Position numbers and translations under genes: made by a program
The notes under the pieces: model-generated
The model's input: only the letters and a program-made list of their open reading frames with translations
Told to the model about the DNA's origin: nothing
Database searches by the model: none
Assembly (NCBI GenBank): GCA_037954665.1
Contig: JBBMOL010000119.1
Location: forward strand, 2,000,001-2,064,000
Length of the DNA stretch: 64,000 bases
Direction: 5' to 3'
Source: Laguncularia racemosa
Lineage: Eukaryota; Streptophyta; Magnoliopsida; Myrtales; Combretaceae
Shown: positions 1 through 10,566 of the stretch, piece after piece
How positions within the stretch are numbered: position 1 is the stretch's first letter
Layout of the letters: every line of letters starts with the position of its first letter

Positions 1-1124
1 TTGTGAATTATGCTTGGAGCCTAATTGAGGTGGTTTAAACATATGTATATTACAAGATGACAAACTTTGATAAAGCACTGATTGACTTATATTATTATAG
101 GTAGGAAAAGAGCTTGTAGGAACAAGGTACCATAAGTATTATTGTAGGAGAAAAATATTGCTTTTTCATGTAACTTAAGTTTTATTGATTGAAAGGCTTG
201 TGATTTATCATACATTCTATGAAGATCAAGTAATTGTTTTTGTTAAAAAATGATAAATAATTGTTGTGCCAACTTTGGACCATCACATAGGACCTTTAAT
301 GTGGAAATGCAAATGATATCACTGTTAGCATCATTCTTTTTTTGAGTTAAGAGGAGTTATTTCTCTCTCCATGTTTTGTTAATGAATGGGGAAGAGAAGG
401 GATGCCACTTAATTTTGTTTCCTCCATTTTGCCTTAGTGAGGGCCTTGTTTGATTCTCCACTATACTAAATTGGCTACTTAACGGGAAGTTGGCTAGTGG
501 GGCAAGGTTACCTCTCCTTTGTGGTTTGGCCAGGATGGATGTACCCTGCCTACTAAGGTGTGTGTTCTGAGCAAGCAGGAGGGGAAAGGGTGCTGTGGGG
601 GGTTGCTATTTTTGGGTTTGGGGTGGTGGGGTGGGGGAAGGTGTGGGGTTTGTGTTGGGGGTTTGCATTTAGATTTGGTAAGCTCAAGATGAGCTACATT
701 GTACTGGAAAAAATGATTGCCAATAAAGGCTCATTTTAATTAAAAAAGAGAAAACCATGTTACCATATCATTATTCTACTTTATACCTATGTCTGTTCCT
801 TTTGTTATTTTCCATGGTCTGTTTGCAGGTAAATGAGCAATTATTAGTTATCTGCAAATTGGTATATGTGGAATTACCCCCCTCCCTTTTTATTACGGAT
901 CTATAGAAGGAAAACATGATTGGAAGATATATTTACTTCTCAGATTCTAAAGCTAACATTACACAGGAAGCAACTTCTGGGCATGAGTTGCTTATCAATA
1001 ATAACTGGGTAGTTTTTCATGATGCTTGTTATTACTTGAATGTCTTATAACATGAGATATCTGCCAATGGTGAATTCATTTTCTTACCATCTTTTGGCTT
1101 TTCCTGCTTTGTGCTCTTTGTTAG
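1..1124 (+). other. Intron (3' part) of the PPR4-like gene
   Basis: No open coding segment of the PPR family is visible here. The first recognisable exon starts after the TTAG acceptor at 1121-1124. The stretch includes a very G-rich run (about 585-665) followed by AATAAAG-like sequence and a short A-rich tail near 738-750, which could be the end of an old retroposed copy. The upstream exons of the gene, including the N-terminal part of the protein, must lie before base 1. Confidence 0.5.
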
Positions 1125-1278
1125 TCAAGTGTGCAATATGGATCGTGCAGAAGCATTGGTTAGAGAGATGGAAGAAGATGGCATAGATGCTCCCATTGAC
1201 ATATATCATACTATGATGGATGGTTATACGATGATTGGCAATGAGGCTAAATGCCTTGTTGTTTTTGAAAGACTAAAG
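1125..1278 (+). CDS. PPR4: PPR4-like exon (first visible)
   Basis: The acceptor is TTAG at 1121-1124 and the donor is AAG|GTATCT at 1278/1279. The first base completes a split codon and 51 full codons follow. They include MDRAEALVREMEEDGIDAP and DIYHTMMDGYTM, which is the end of one PPR and the start of the next. It joins in phase 0 to the 60-nt exon 4.5 kb downstream. Confidence 0.8.
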
Positions 1279-4200
1279 GTATCTGCTGAGGTCCCTTATT
1301 TACCTTGTTCTTCATTTTTCTTAGACATAGTTTAGGAAAATATGTATCATTTTAATTTGGAGGACTGTTCCATGGTGCCTTTAAAAGGATATAGGTTTTT
1401 CTGTAGCTATTTCTGTATATATCTGTATTTGACAATTCAATCTCACATTCGCTTCTGTCTTTATTTCCTAAACACTTCACAAAAGAACATAGATACTGTG
1501 CCAATAAGCTACGACAAACGCCTACAAACTAGGGCTGTTTGTTAATTAATTTATCTCTAAAAGGCATTTTGATGCCTTGTTTGCTGTATATGTATATATA
1601 TATTTTCTTTGAGTTAGTTGTTTGTTTATTTTACCAAAGAAGGTAGTTGATTTTATTGAAAGGCTTATGTGCTATTTTCTATGAAGTAGGAGGCTCAATA
1701 TTTCAACAAAAGCATAGGTAAGATGGCAAGAGGTGTGTACCCCGGTTGATCAAGGGGGTTTGGGCATCCCTAAACTTGAAATATGGAACAAAGCAGCCCA
1801 ACTAAAACATATTTGGCATTTATGTGAAGATTTAGTAAGAGGTACTTGGGGTGAATGGGTACATTCTAACTTTCTTAGGGAATCATCATTCTGAGAGACT
1901 AAAAGATTCTCTAAGTGTTCTTAGAGTTGGAGTAAATTGCTGAAGCTTCGTCTACTAGTAAGAAGCATGTTTAAGTGGGAAGTGGGTGATGGCCTTTCTG
2001 TATCTCTATAGCCAGATTTTTGATTGCCAACTGGGTTTCTAAACCTGATGCATAGTCCTAGAATGATTGCTACTTTAGGGCTCCCCTTGAATGCTAGGTT
2101 GTGTTCGATTATACAAGGTAATGGTCGGGAATTTTCATAGAACAACTTCTAGAATGGGTTTACAATACCCTCAAATATAATCTTAATCCACTTGAAGTTG
2201 ATAGCCTCACCTGGAGTAAGGATGTATTTGGAATCTTTTCTATCAAGAGTGCTTACGAGGCATTATCTAATCACAATAGCATTGTCCCTTGGGCTAAGAT
2301 GATTTGGAACAAATACTCTATGCCACAACACTCATTTATCCCGTTGCTAGTTTGGAAAAGGAAACTTCACATTCTAAACGAGCTCAATAGTTGGGGAGTA
2401 TCTACCTCAACATGTTACCTATGTTCAAGTGGGAATGAGAACTATGACTATTTATTCTTTGAGTGCACATACTCTAAACGGGTATGAAAGGTAGTTTTGA
2501 TGGAACTTAAATGCTCAACATCCTTCCTCTCATGGCAATGCAACCACAAGCCTTATGCACCCAATGCCTTGAGGCAACTCTATGACTTGATTATGGAGTG
2601 TAGCACTTGCAGCAGCAGTATACTGCATATGGAGAGCAAAGAACTCGACTCGGCCTAGGTCTCCGTTACCTTCGTCGATGACCTTAGCCAGACAGATTCT
2701 AGCTTATTCTAAGCTTCTTGTACCGTGATTTGGTTTACACTAGTTTTCATAAAATTTTGTGAAATTCTAGTTCTAGGACAAAATTTTGCTGTAATTCATT
2801 ACCGTGTTTAGTGGCTATACATTCTCTTTTATCAATACAACTACTTATTTACCAAAAAAAAAAAAAAGAAAACAGTGGGCATAATGTGGATCCTTGGGAA
2901 TATTCTCTATGATTCCCTCTGTTAGGTGTAGATGCTCCACATGGCTCTTTATTATCTTGTGCCAAAAGCTGAATTACCAGCTGAAGGAAAGAAAGCTAAA
3001 GAAGAATTGCGCATGTGCATACAATGGTATCTGCTATGTAATGCGCATGTTTAGAGTTAACCATATAGAATTGTTATGAATTTAGGCAGTGGAATAAAAT
3101 CCTGTGCACCCTTTGCTAAAAGCTATAAGACAAAGCATGTCTTGTGTAGAGGAAACATGGGAAGCATGTAAAGTATTTTTTTTATGTTATCTTTAATCTT
3201 TTGAAAGGATAAATATGCATATTCTTATACTTGCATCTTGTTTTAGGATTATTTGTGTATTTTTAATCAATACTCCCTTGACCCTTGAAATATCTTGGAA
3301 AAAAGCTTTTTTTTTTTTTCCGCTGTGTTTTTTGTTGATTTGGCCTGAGAGATGAGAATTTTGAATTTAGAGAATCTGAGCTAAGTTGACTCTTTATATA
3401 TTATTTTTTTTGTAAATTTATATACATCATTTTGGGTACAATATACAAAGCTTTCTATGACTTAGTGTCATTGACTTCTTATTAGGCATCTCCAGTAAAA
3501 TAATTTTGGGTTATGGGTTTGAATACCCTCTTGGTAATGGTACTGTCTAATGATATTGCCTTTTTTGTGGCCTATTTTTGACACTATGTCATGTAGATAC
3601 AAAAAAGTGAAAAATACAAAAACAATCTTTGAACTTTTAGTTTTCTATTTGATTTTTCAAACTCTTTTGCTTTTTTATCTGAATCCTCAATCTCTTTAAA
3701 GTGGATAGAATGAGTCCGTTTGTTAGCTACATTAACTTTTTCATTGCAAAATTTCTGACTTGGGATTATAGATTATAAAAGTGACATGCATCAACTTTTG
3801 ATTTGTTTGTGTTTTATTGGAACATACATTAATTGACTATAAATCTTTTATTATTAAATATATTTACCTTTCAATTAGTTATAGCTAAAATAAACTTAAA
3901 GAAAAAAAGTAAGAAAAAAGATCTTCACCGAGAAAAAAACTGTTTTTGTTGTGTAGTAGAGGTGTCATGAAAAATTTTATGGTTGAAGAAGAATTATCAT
4001 CAAGCTTTGCAAATGAATGTGTGGTTCCATCATCCTAGCAGTTTTAAAAAACAACTAAAAGAATTGCATAGCAAAAACTCTAATGACACGTTTGGTTTGC
4101 ATGATGGAATAAATAGGAATAAAATTGTAATTTTTAAGGAATGGAATAGAGGAATAATAACTATTTCTTATAGTTTCCTTAGTCTTATGGGTAGGTATGG

Positions 4201-7200
4201 AAATGTACCGGAAAAGATTAAAGAATAGTTATTCCTTTAATTTTGTAAATGAACCGGAATTCCTCATTTTGCAATAATCACAATTTCGTAGACTAACTAT
4301 TTCGTCAACCAAACACAGGAATATCTGCATATGAGTAATAGTTATTCTATTTCACTTTTATAAAGCTGGATAAATATTCTATAAGGATACTTCCAATTCA
4401 TTTTGATTCAAAAGAAAAGAAAACAAAATGAAAAAAAAAAAGAATAAAAAAATAGAAAAATTCATACTTTCTCCTGTAACAAAGGAGTAATAGAAAAATG
4501 CCTTCCAAATGGACCGCTTTGGACTAACATTCATATTCCGTCATTTCTATGTCCTAATGCCTCTTGCCTTAACCAACTTCGACCACATGAGCATGGAAAT
4601 GTATACAATAAAGAGTGGATATGCTTTTCTAAATCCTCCAGGTACCACATTGCCATGGTACAAGGTGATTTGGAACAAAACTTCTTTATCTTATGGTTAG
4701 TTTGGTTACGCAAACTATTTACCCTCGAGAAGCTAACAACATGGGGAGTCACTAATTCTACAATTTGTTTCTTGTGTCGTCAAGGTCAGGAAGATTACTC
4801 ACCTATTTTTCAATTGTAGCTATACCTCTCAAATTTGGAGCAAGGTTTGCGACTGTTTACAATGCCCATATCCCTTTAAAAATTGGCAAGGTTTGACTAT
4901 CTCTCTGATGGCCATAGCTGATTCCACCTCCTCTACACTCCAAATATGGAGTGCTGGCCTAGCGGTGGTAGATAGCCTTCCTAATTGGGGTTCTATTGTA
5001 AATCGGATTAGAGCTTACTCTACTGTATTATAATCTAGCTATTTTTTTTTCATGTTCTTTGTACTTTCGTTTATGCTACTATGATGTAAACTTATCCGTC
5101 TTTAACAGTTGCACAACATCTAGGATCAATAAAGTTTAATTATCCAAAACAGAAAAAAAACAAAGGTGAGGCTCCTCCATCTTCACCATTGCAAGCAAAT
5201 TACAAGTGCAACCACCTGTTTTACCATCACTCCAAATGGTGACGTATGGCTTATGATGTCAATAACTTTTCGACCATCTTCTTGTTCACAATTATCCTCT
5301 CGTCTAGTTTGATTTTACTGCGTTTATGGAGTTAATTTTGTGATCTGATTTTTTCTTTTTTAAAACTTTTTAACCTTTTATTTTTCTCTACTTATTTACT
5401 TTGATATATTATTTTTTTTAAAAAAATGAGGATGAAGAATAAATTTACTTGTGCCATTTTTACTATATAAACTTACATGTCAACAAATCATAACAGAAAT
5501 GTCAATGGAGCTAGTGGGGACTGATTCCATCCATTTTAAACAGTTTGAGGGCTCAACAAGTTAAAAGTTTAAAGACTCAAATATAAAGTAGACAATTTTG
5601 AGGACCATCTATTTTACTCCTTGAAAAGCTTCTTGTGAATATGTCTTTAAAGTTTATGAAGATTGTGCAATTGGAAAAATGAGGTAGAAATTGCAGGTGA
5701 TCCTTGGCCTTGTACATTAATGTGTCACTATTCTTTTTGATGCAGGAATGTGGCTTTACATCTTCAATAATTACATATGGATGTTTGATCAACCTTTATA
5801 CCAAGGTAGCTTATGTTTTCTTCTTGTATTTGCTTTGCTTTGCTGAACTTGTGCTGCTCTTCCATCCTATTCTTTCTCAGTACATTATCACAGAAGGAAG
5901 ACAGTTAAACTGATGATACTTGTACTTTATTGATATGATTTCCATCCACCAATATTTTGGGTCTGTACTCCTCTTTCTCTCCCTTTTTTTTTTTAAACTT
6001 AAAAAAGTCGAGGACACAATATTCTAGAGCATTTGATGATTTCTTATGTTGCGTACAATAAAAGAGGCTTATCCCCATTTTCATAAAATTCACTGATTAT
6101 TGGATGTGCTGCATAGAAAACTTAGTAAATTTGCAATTTTTTGTGGAAACTATCAACATCATCATTTTAACACCAAACCTCCCTTAAAAAAAAAAAGACT
6201 CACATCATCATGAGTTATTATGGGCATTGACTCCGGACAGTGTGTGCCTGATGTGATAATTTTTATTCTTCTTCTTGGTATGACACCCAGAATGTTTATT
6301 ATATCAGGTGGGAAAAGTCTCCAAAGCATTAGAGGTTAGCAAAATGATGGCATCTTCTGGAATAAAGCACAACATGAAAACCTACTCGATGTTGATTAAT
6401 GGATTCTTGAAATTGAAAGATTGGGCTAATGCATTTGCTGTATTTGAGGATGTTATAAAAGATGGTCTGAAGCCTGATGTAGTTCTCTACAATAACATTG
6501 TACGGGCATTTTGTGGTATGGGTAACATGGAACGTGCAATCAGTACTGTCAAACAGATGCAGAGGGAAAGACATAGGCCTACCACTCGAACATTTATGCC
6601 CATCATACATGGCTATGCAAGAGCTGGGGAGATTAAAAGAGCATTGGAAACTTTTGACATGATGAGGAGAAGTGGATGCATCCCTACTGTGCACACCTTT
6701 AATGCTTTGATTCTTGGCCTTGTAGAAAGGCGCCAGGTGAATGCTATTCAGAGTGGTATAGCCTATCATTCGGTTACAGTAATCCCTTTAAGTGGTTGTG
6801 CTTGATGATTCATTATTGTTGCTTCTACAAGATCTATGTGTTATTAATCAAGATTTCCATCTATTCATTAATGTTTGAGGAATATATTTATCTATTTCCA
6901 CCAAAGACAGTTCCCTGGGCTAATAATTGCGACTTATAAACTTTTAAATTTATAAGTATTATGGTGATCATTTGGTGAATTGTGTATTATTATCTACCAA
7001 AAAAGAAAAAAAAAATCATATATTACTAGAAAGGCTTAACTGAATCCTGTTTGGCATCCACTAACAGGTGGTTTCATGATGCATTTATTTGTCTCAATAT
7101 TTAATACACGATCTGTGAGATAAGGAAGAATATTTTTAACTAATCACAATTTATGCACAACATTCATCTGTCATTTCTTGTGGTTGTAGCTAGTGCAATT

Positions 7201-10200
7201 GTTAACAGGGTTTGCACTGATGCCACTCATAGTCTTGTCAACACTAGCATTCTTTGAGTTAATTGGGTGCAAACCTGTAGTTAGCCGTCTGTTCTTGGAC
7301 ATGGAAGAAATTACTCAAACTGAGAGGTTTGGTTAGATCTTCTTTCTATTGGGAACCAAACAATGGCCTAGATATCTCTCTATGGGTAGATTTTTGGCTC
7401 CCGTCAGGACCTCTGGATACCTTGCTTAGTGCTCGGGTCATGCACAGCACGGGCTTCCCAACTACAACTAGGCTATGTTCCATAATGAATGGCAACGATT
7501 GGAGTATCCCGAGGGGCCCACCGTGGGATAGTTTCAGCATTCCCTAATCCATCAAACCAAATAGCACAGAGCAGGACCGCTTTTGTTGGAAACACTCACG
7601 ATCTAGAGAGTACACCATCAAGAGTGGCTACGCCTTCCTAAACCCCCCAAGACCTAGCATGCCTTGGCAGAGAGTAGTATGGAATAAAACCTCCCTACCT
7701 AGACATGCTTTCATACTATGGTAGGCTTGGTTAAGGAAATTATCCACCCTTGACAGGGTACATCGCTGGGGGCTAGCGTAGTCTACTACTTGCCTCCTAT
7801 GTAACCAACATCCGGAGGATCACACCCACCTTTTCTTCCAGTGCGATTACACATCACAAGTCTAGAGTATAGTTTGTGACTACATGAATTGTCCAGTTTC
7901 CTCCAACAACTGGGAACAAGTGACCAGATTTTTTATGGCTCTGGGTGACTCACCGACACATCAGAGGTGGTGTGCAACTTTAGCTGCAACAGTTTATTGC
8001 ATATGGCGTACCCGTAATCAAGTGCGTCTGGGGAAAGTTCTCCCGAGAATTAGCATACTAGCAAATCACATTCGAGCCTACATAAGGCCATTATAACCCT
8101 ACCACTTTACTCTACACTAGTGCCTAGGGTAGCATACTAGCACACTTATTGTTGATGTTCTCCTTATAAATTTGCTTTCCTGTATTGTATCACTCAATTT
8201 TGCAAATCAATAAATTATTAATTACCCAAAAAAAAAACCTGTAGTTAGTTTTGATGGAATAGTACTTAGGTTTCAAATTTTGTCTATGTTTGTTTCTGTT
8301 TGCATGTCTTATGGTGTCTGTTGGGATTAATGCTTAGGTTTCAAATTTTGCTTTATATCTGTTCACTGTACTTCTTTGCTTCAAATGTCTCACAGATGGA
8401 GAAGGCCATTGAGATACTGGATGAGATGATTCTAGCTGGCTTAAGTCCAAACGAGCATACTTACACAACAATCATGCATGGTTATGCAGCCTTAGGTGAT
8501 ACTGGAAGAGCTTTTGAATATTTTACAAAGATGAGAAATGAAGGTCTTGAACTTGACGTATTTACCTATGAGGCATTGTTGAAGGCATGTTGCAAATCGG
8601 GCAGGATGCAAAGTGCTCTGGCTGTTACTAGGGAAATGAGTGCACAAAAGATTCCAAGAAATACATATGTTTACAATATATTGATTGATGGGTATGTCTC
8701 ATATAATATTCTCTAATGAGATTCCTTTTTAAGGTTCTCGACCTCTCAGCTGAAGGCTAACTGGAAAAAAGTGTTTGTTGTGCTTGGCATACTGTATAAA
8801 TTTATATGATAAAAGATGAACATTGAGAAAATAAGTTGAGAGAGGCCATAAAAAATTTGAAGTGAATTAGTAGTATTTTGTATATTTTATCATCCAAATA
8901 GTGTAAAGATAAATGATCTAATCTTTATCAAACACATAATCCTCCATGAACTTTTTAAACTTTTTTCTCATCGTTTATCATTTTTTTAAAAGATATTTAG
9001 TCATTTCTGAAATCTGATCCTGCCTATGATTTCTTAACCTGTAAATTGTAATTTACCGAGTTTCACATCTTAGTGCTTTTTATTTGTTATTTATATCAAT
9101 TTATGTTTTCCATTCTAGCATGATGGCAACTGAACAAGATTGCCTTGCAGCATGTATCATTGAGAGCTAGAACTGTTTCCTTAGATTTAGTGCACAGGCC
9201 ATTCTCTCATGGTTAGTGTAGGTTTCACCTATGACGTACTGACACTACTTGTGTATACATGCAAATGTAGATTACCCTACCATTTTTGCAAATATATCTG
9301 ATGCTTTTTTTTGTTTGCTAGACTTGTTTTTCCAGAAATATATGCAGGCTTTACTTAAGATGTGAACATTATAGGTTGCATCTTTTTCTCTTGTGAATAT
9401 TATAGGTTACATCTCTTTCTGTTTTGTTTTCTCTATAGATGGGCACGAAGAGGTGATGTCTGGGAAGCTGCTGACCTCATGCAACAAATGATAGAGGAGG
9501 GAGTCAAACCTGATATCCATACTTACACATCTTTCATAAATTCTTGCTGCAAGGCAGGAGACATGGCGGTATCCTTCTCTCCTCCTCTCTGAAGTCTATC
9601 TAAATAGAGAAATAGCATACAATCTTTTTGTTTCCTCTTCCCCTGATAGTGTGCCACTAAACTAATTTGGATATTAGCAGTTATTTCTATCATTACAGAG
9701 CACCAGGGGCACACATTTTTCATTAACATGGATTAATGTGACTTCTTGCTATGTTAATATGCCGTTTCGATTAAAAGTAAATTTCTAGAGTGTTTTAGCG
9801 AGAATCCTTTTTCTTCTCAAGCAACAAATTTCAAGTTCCAAAAAAAATAAATGGTTTACACCATGTTTGAGAAACAAATGTGTGTTTTATGGGTGCTTCC
9901 CCATGTGATCAATAGCTTAGTGTGTATGGTTAAAACTGCAATTTGCACAAATTTAGTATTTTGATATTTTGACACCTGGAAATAGTCTCTAGTGTTTGGT
10001 AGTTATTTCTGTACTCAACTAAGTTATTATTTCAGCAAGCCACAAAAGCAACTGAAGAAATGAAAGCTTTTGGAGTGTTGCCAAATGTTAAAACATACAC
10101 AACGTTAATACATGGATGGGCACGGGCATCACACCCAGAGAAGGCCTTGAGATGCTTCGAAGAGATGAAGCTGGCTGGTTTGAAGCCTGACAAAGCGGTG

Positions 10201-10566
10201 TATCATTGCCTGATGACTTCTCTATTATCAAGGGCAATGGTTGCTGAAGCATCTGTGTATTCAGGGGTTCTATCTATATGTAGAGAGATGATTGAATCGG
10301 AGCTTACAGTTGACATGGGGACTGCTGCTCACTGGTCTAGGAGTTTACGCAAAATAGAGAGGACTGGTGGAGAGCTTACAGAAGCATTGCAGAAGACTTT
10401 CCCTCCTGATTGGAATTCGTTCAGCATCCCTGATGAGGATCCGGATATCCAAATTGATGATGAATCAGATGATGGTGATGATGGCATGTATAATGCTGCT
10501 GGCAATGAGGATGAAGACAGCGAGGATGAGGATGATGATTATTTTCATAAAAGACTACCATTATGA
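1125..10566 (+). CDS. PPR4: PPR4-like pentatricopeptide repeat protein, 3' part (six exons)
   Basis: The coding sequence joins 1125-1278, 5746-5805, 6308-6736, 8396-8691, 9439-9568 and 10036-10566. All introns are GT-AG and the frame stays open across every junction, giving about 532 residues to a TGA at 10564. The protein is a row of about a dozen P-type PPR repeats (about 35 residues each, with signatures such as YTTLIHGWARA and YNILIDGWARRG), then a conserved non-PPR tail (VDMGTAAHWSRSLRKIERTG) and an acidic C-terminus rich in D and E. Repeat order and this tail match what I recall of At5g04810 and maize PPR4. PPR4 is a chloroplast RNA-binding protein with an N-terminal RRM and is needed for trans-splicing of rps12 intron 1. 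The RRM and transit peptide are not in the window. The frame is free of stops, so the gene is probably functional. The assignment is from memory, without a search. Confidence 0.85.
1690..2868 (+). mobile_element. 5'-truncated LINE (L1-type) 3' end in PPR4 intron
   Basis: Decayed frames encode the C-terminal part of a plant L1-type ORF2. They include a GGLGI-like segment after about 1750 and the zinc-binding domain that follows the reverse transcriptase (WNKYSMPQHSFIPLLVWKRK, then CYLCSSGNENYDYLFFEC, about 2299-2487). Several stops and frameshifts are present. The element ends with a short 3' UTR and a poly-A run at 2854-2868. The 5' edge is approximate. I could not find a clean target-site duplication. 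Confidence 0.7.
2869..3604 (+). other. Intron sequence without recognised feature
   Basis: This AT-rich intron DNA lies between the LINE tail and the inverted-repeat element. I see no coding similarity. Confidence 0.5.
4077..4335. mobile_element. Small MITE-like sequence
   Basis: The stretch starts near ACACGTTTGGTTTGCATG and ends near GTCAACCAAACACAGG, so GTTTGGTT at one end faces AACCAAAC at the other. Inside are mirrored GGAATAGTTATTCC-like blocks. This layout is typical of non-autonomous plant MITEs. The superfamily cannot be assigned by eye. Confidence 0.4.
4487..5158 (+). mobile_element. 5'-truncated LINE 3' end nested in the intron element
   Basis: Translated pieces match the zinc-binding C-terminal end of LINE ORF2: IKSGYAFLNPPG and WYKVIWNKTSLS (4590-4700), then after a frameshift ICFLCRQGQEDYS and the rest. 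The 3' end has AATAAAG and an A-rich tail at about 5145-5160. AACAAAGG at 4478-4485 and again at 5159-5166 is a possible short target duplication. It is the same LINE group as the copy at 7285-8234, which has the same IKSGYAFLNPP motif. Confidence 0.65.
5746..5805 (+). CDS. PPR4: PPR4-like exon, 60 nt
   Basis: This 20-codon exon lies between TGCAG (ends 5745) and AAG|GTAGCT. It encodes ECGFTSSIITYGCLINLYTK, the second half of one PPR and first helix of the next. It is in phase 0 on both sides. It is easy to miss because of the large element-filled intron before it. Confidence 0.8.
5806..6307 (+). other. PPR4-like intron, no other feature seen
   Basis: This ordinary AT-rich intron lies between the 60-nt and 429-nt exons. 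No element or ORF could be supported. Confidence 0.5.
6308..6736 (+). CDS. PPR4: PPR4-like exon, 429 nt
   Basis: The exon starts after ATATCAG (6307) and ends CGCCAG|GTGAAT. It encodes 143 residues, about four PPR repeats, with MKTYSMLINGFLKLKD, VVLYNNIVRAFCGMGN, TRTFMPIIHGYARAGE and VHTFNALILGLVERRQ at the repeat starts. It is in phase 0 on both sides. Confidence 0.85.
7271..7284 (+). repeat. Left target-site duplication of LINE at 7285
   Basis: AAACCTGTAGTTAG here is repeated directly after the poly-A tail at 8235-8248. The leading A residues merge with the tail, so the certain part is ACCTGTAGTTAG (12 bp). Confidence 0.85.
7285..8234 (+). mobile_element. 5'-truncated LINE with target-site duplication
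   Basis: About 950 bp encode the C-terminal end of a plant L1-type ORF2 on the + strand, broken by a few stops and otherwise in good register. A WVDFWLP-like segment is at 7390, IKSGYAFLNPPRP at 7615, the zinc-binding CLLCNQHPEDHTHLFFQC at about 7790, and a tail ending in IRAYIRPL with a stop at 8094. A 3' UTR with AATAAATTATTAATTACCC and poly-A follows. The element is flanked by a 12-14 bp direct repeat, as expected for target-primed reverse transcription. It lies in the PPR4-like intron between the exons at 6308 and 8396 and does not disturb them. Confidence 0.85.
8235..8248 (+). repeat. Right target-site duplication of LINE
   Basis: This is a direct repeat of 7271-7284, placed immediately after the poly-A run. 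Confidence 0.85.
8396..8691 (+). CDS. PPR4: PPR4-like exon, 296 nt
   Basis: The exon starts after CTCACAG (8395) at MEKAIEILDEM and ends GATGG|GTATGT, leaving two bases of a split glycine codon. It carries PPR signatures EHTYTTIMHGYAALGD and VFTYEALLKACCKSGR. Before it lies the intron with the best-preserved LINE end. Confidence 0.85.
8692..9438 (+). other. PPR4-like intron, no other feature seen
   Basis: The intron has a GTATGT donor and a CTCTATAG acceptor. A short duplicated phrase (GAACATTATAGGTTGCATCT / GAATATTATAGGTTACATCT, 9363-9415) lies near its 3' end. Nothing else is supported. Confidence 0.5.
9439..9568 (+). CDS. PPR4: PPR4-like exon, 130 nt
   Basis: The exon starts after CTCTATAG (9438). 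The first base completes the glycine codon split by the intron, then WARRGDVWEAADLMQQMIEE follows. It ends GACATGGCG|GTATCC in phase 0. Confidence 0.85.
9569..10035 (+). other. PPR4-like intron, no other feature seen
   Basis: This is the last intron of the gene, with GTATCC at its start and ATTTCAG at its end. No element was recognised. Confidence 0.5.
10036..10566 (+). CDS. PPR4: PPR4-like last exon with acidic tail
   Basis: The exon starts after ATTTCAG (10035). It encodes the last PPRs (VKTYTTLIHGWARASHPEKA, KAVYHCLMTSLLSRA), the conserved HWSRSLRKIERTGG tail and an acidic stretch of about 45 residues, and stops with TGA at 10564. The 3' half of this exon is duplicated as a pseudogene at 38843-39269, which is missing one base. 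Confidence 0.88.
   Translation, partial: QATKATEEMKAFGVLPNVKTYTTLIHGWARASHPEKALRCFEEMKLAGLKPDKAVYHCLMTSLLSRAMVAEASVYSGVLSICREMIESELTVDMGTAAHWSRSLRKIERTGGELTEALQKTFPPDWNSFSIPDEDPDIQIDDESDDGDDGMYNAAGNEDEDSEDEDDDYFHKRLPL

Larger units (their letters stand above)
3605..5625. mobile_element. Inverted-repeat DNA element (MULE- or MITE-like) with nested insertions
   Basis: The left arm (about 3605-3735) and the reverse complement of the right arm (about 5505-5625) align over more than 100 bases by eye. Examples are CCTCAATCTCTTTAAAGTGG against CCCTCAAACTGTTTAAAATGG and GAATGAGTCC against GAATCAGTCC. This long, imperfect terminal inverted repeat resembles a Mutator-like or fold-back element. No transposase is encoded. 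The interior has been invaded by a LINE end (4487-5158) and holds a small MITE-like stretch. Exact ends and target duplication are unclear. Confidence 0.45.

Noticed and set aside
170..1690. A short repeat of TTTATTGA..GAAAGGCTT..TCTATGAAG at 180-225 and 1650-1690
   Set aside because: The match is short and gapped and may be chance in AT-rich intron DNA.
4498..4700. A separate host gene at 4509-4700
   Set aside because: The translation matches the LINE ORF2 end also seen at 7615-7700, and a poly-A tail follows.
6329..6769. A 146-codon frame on the minus strand
   Set aside because: It lies antisense to a PPR exon that is in frame with its neighbours and has clear splice sites.
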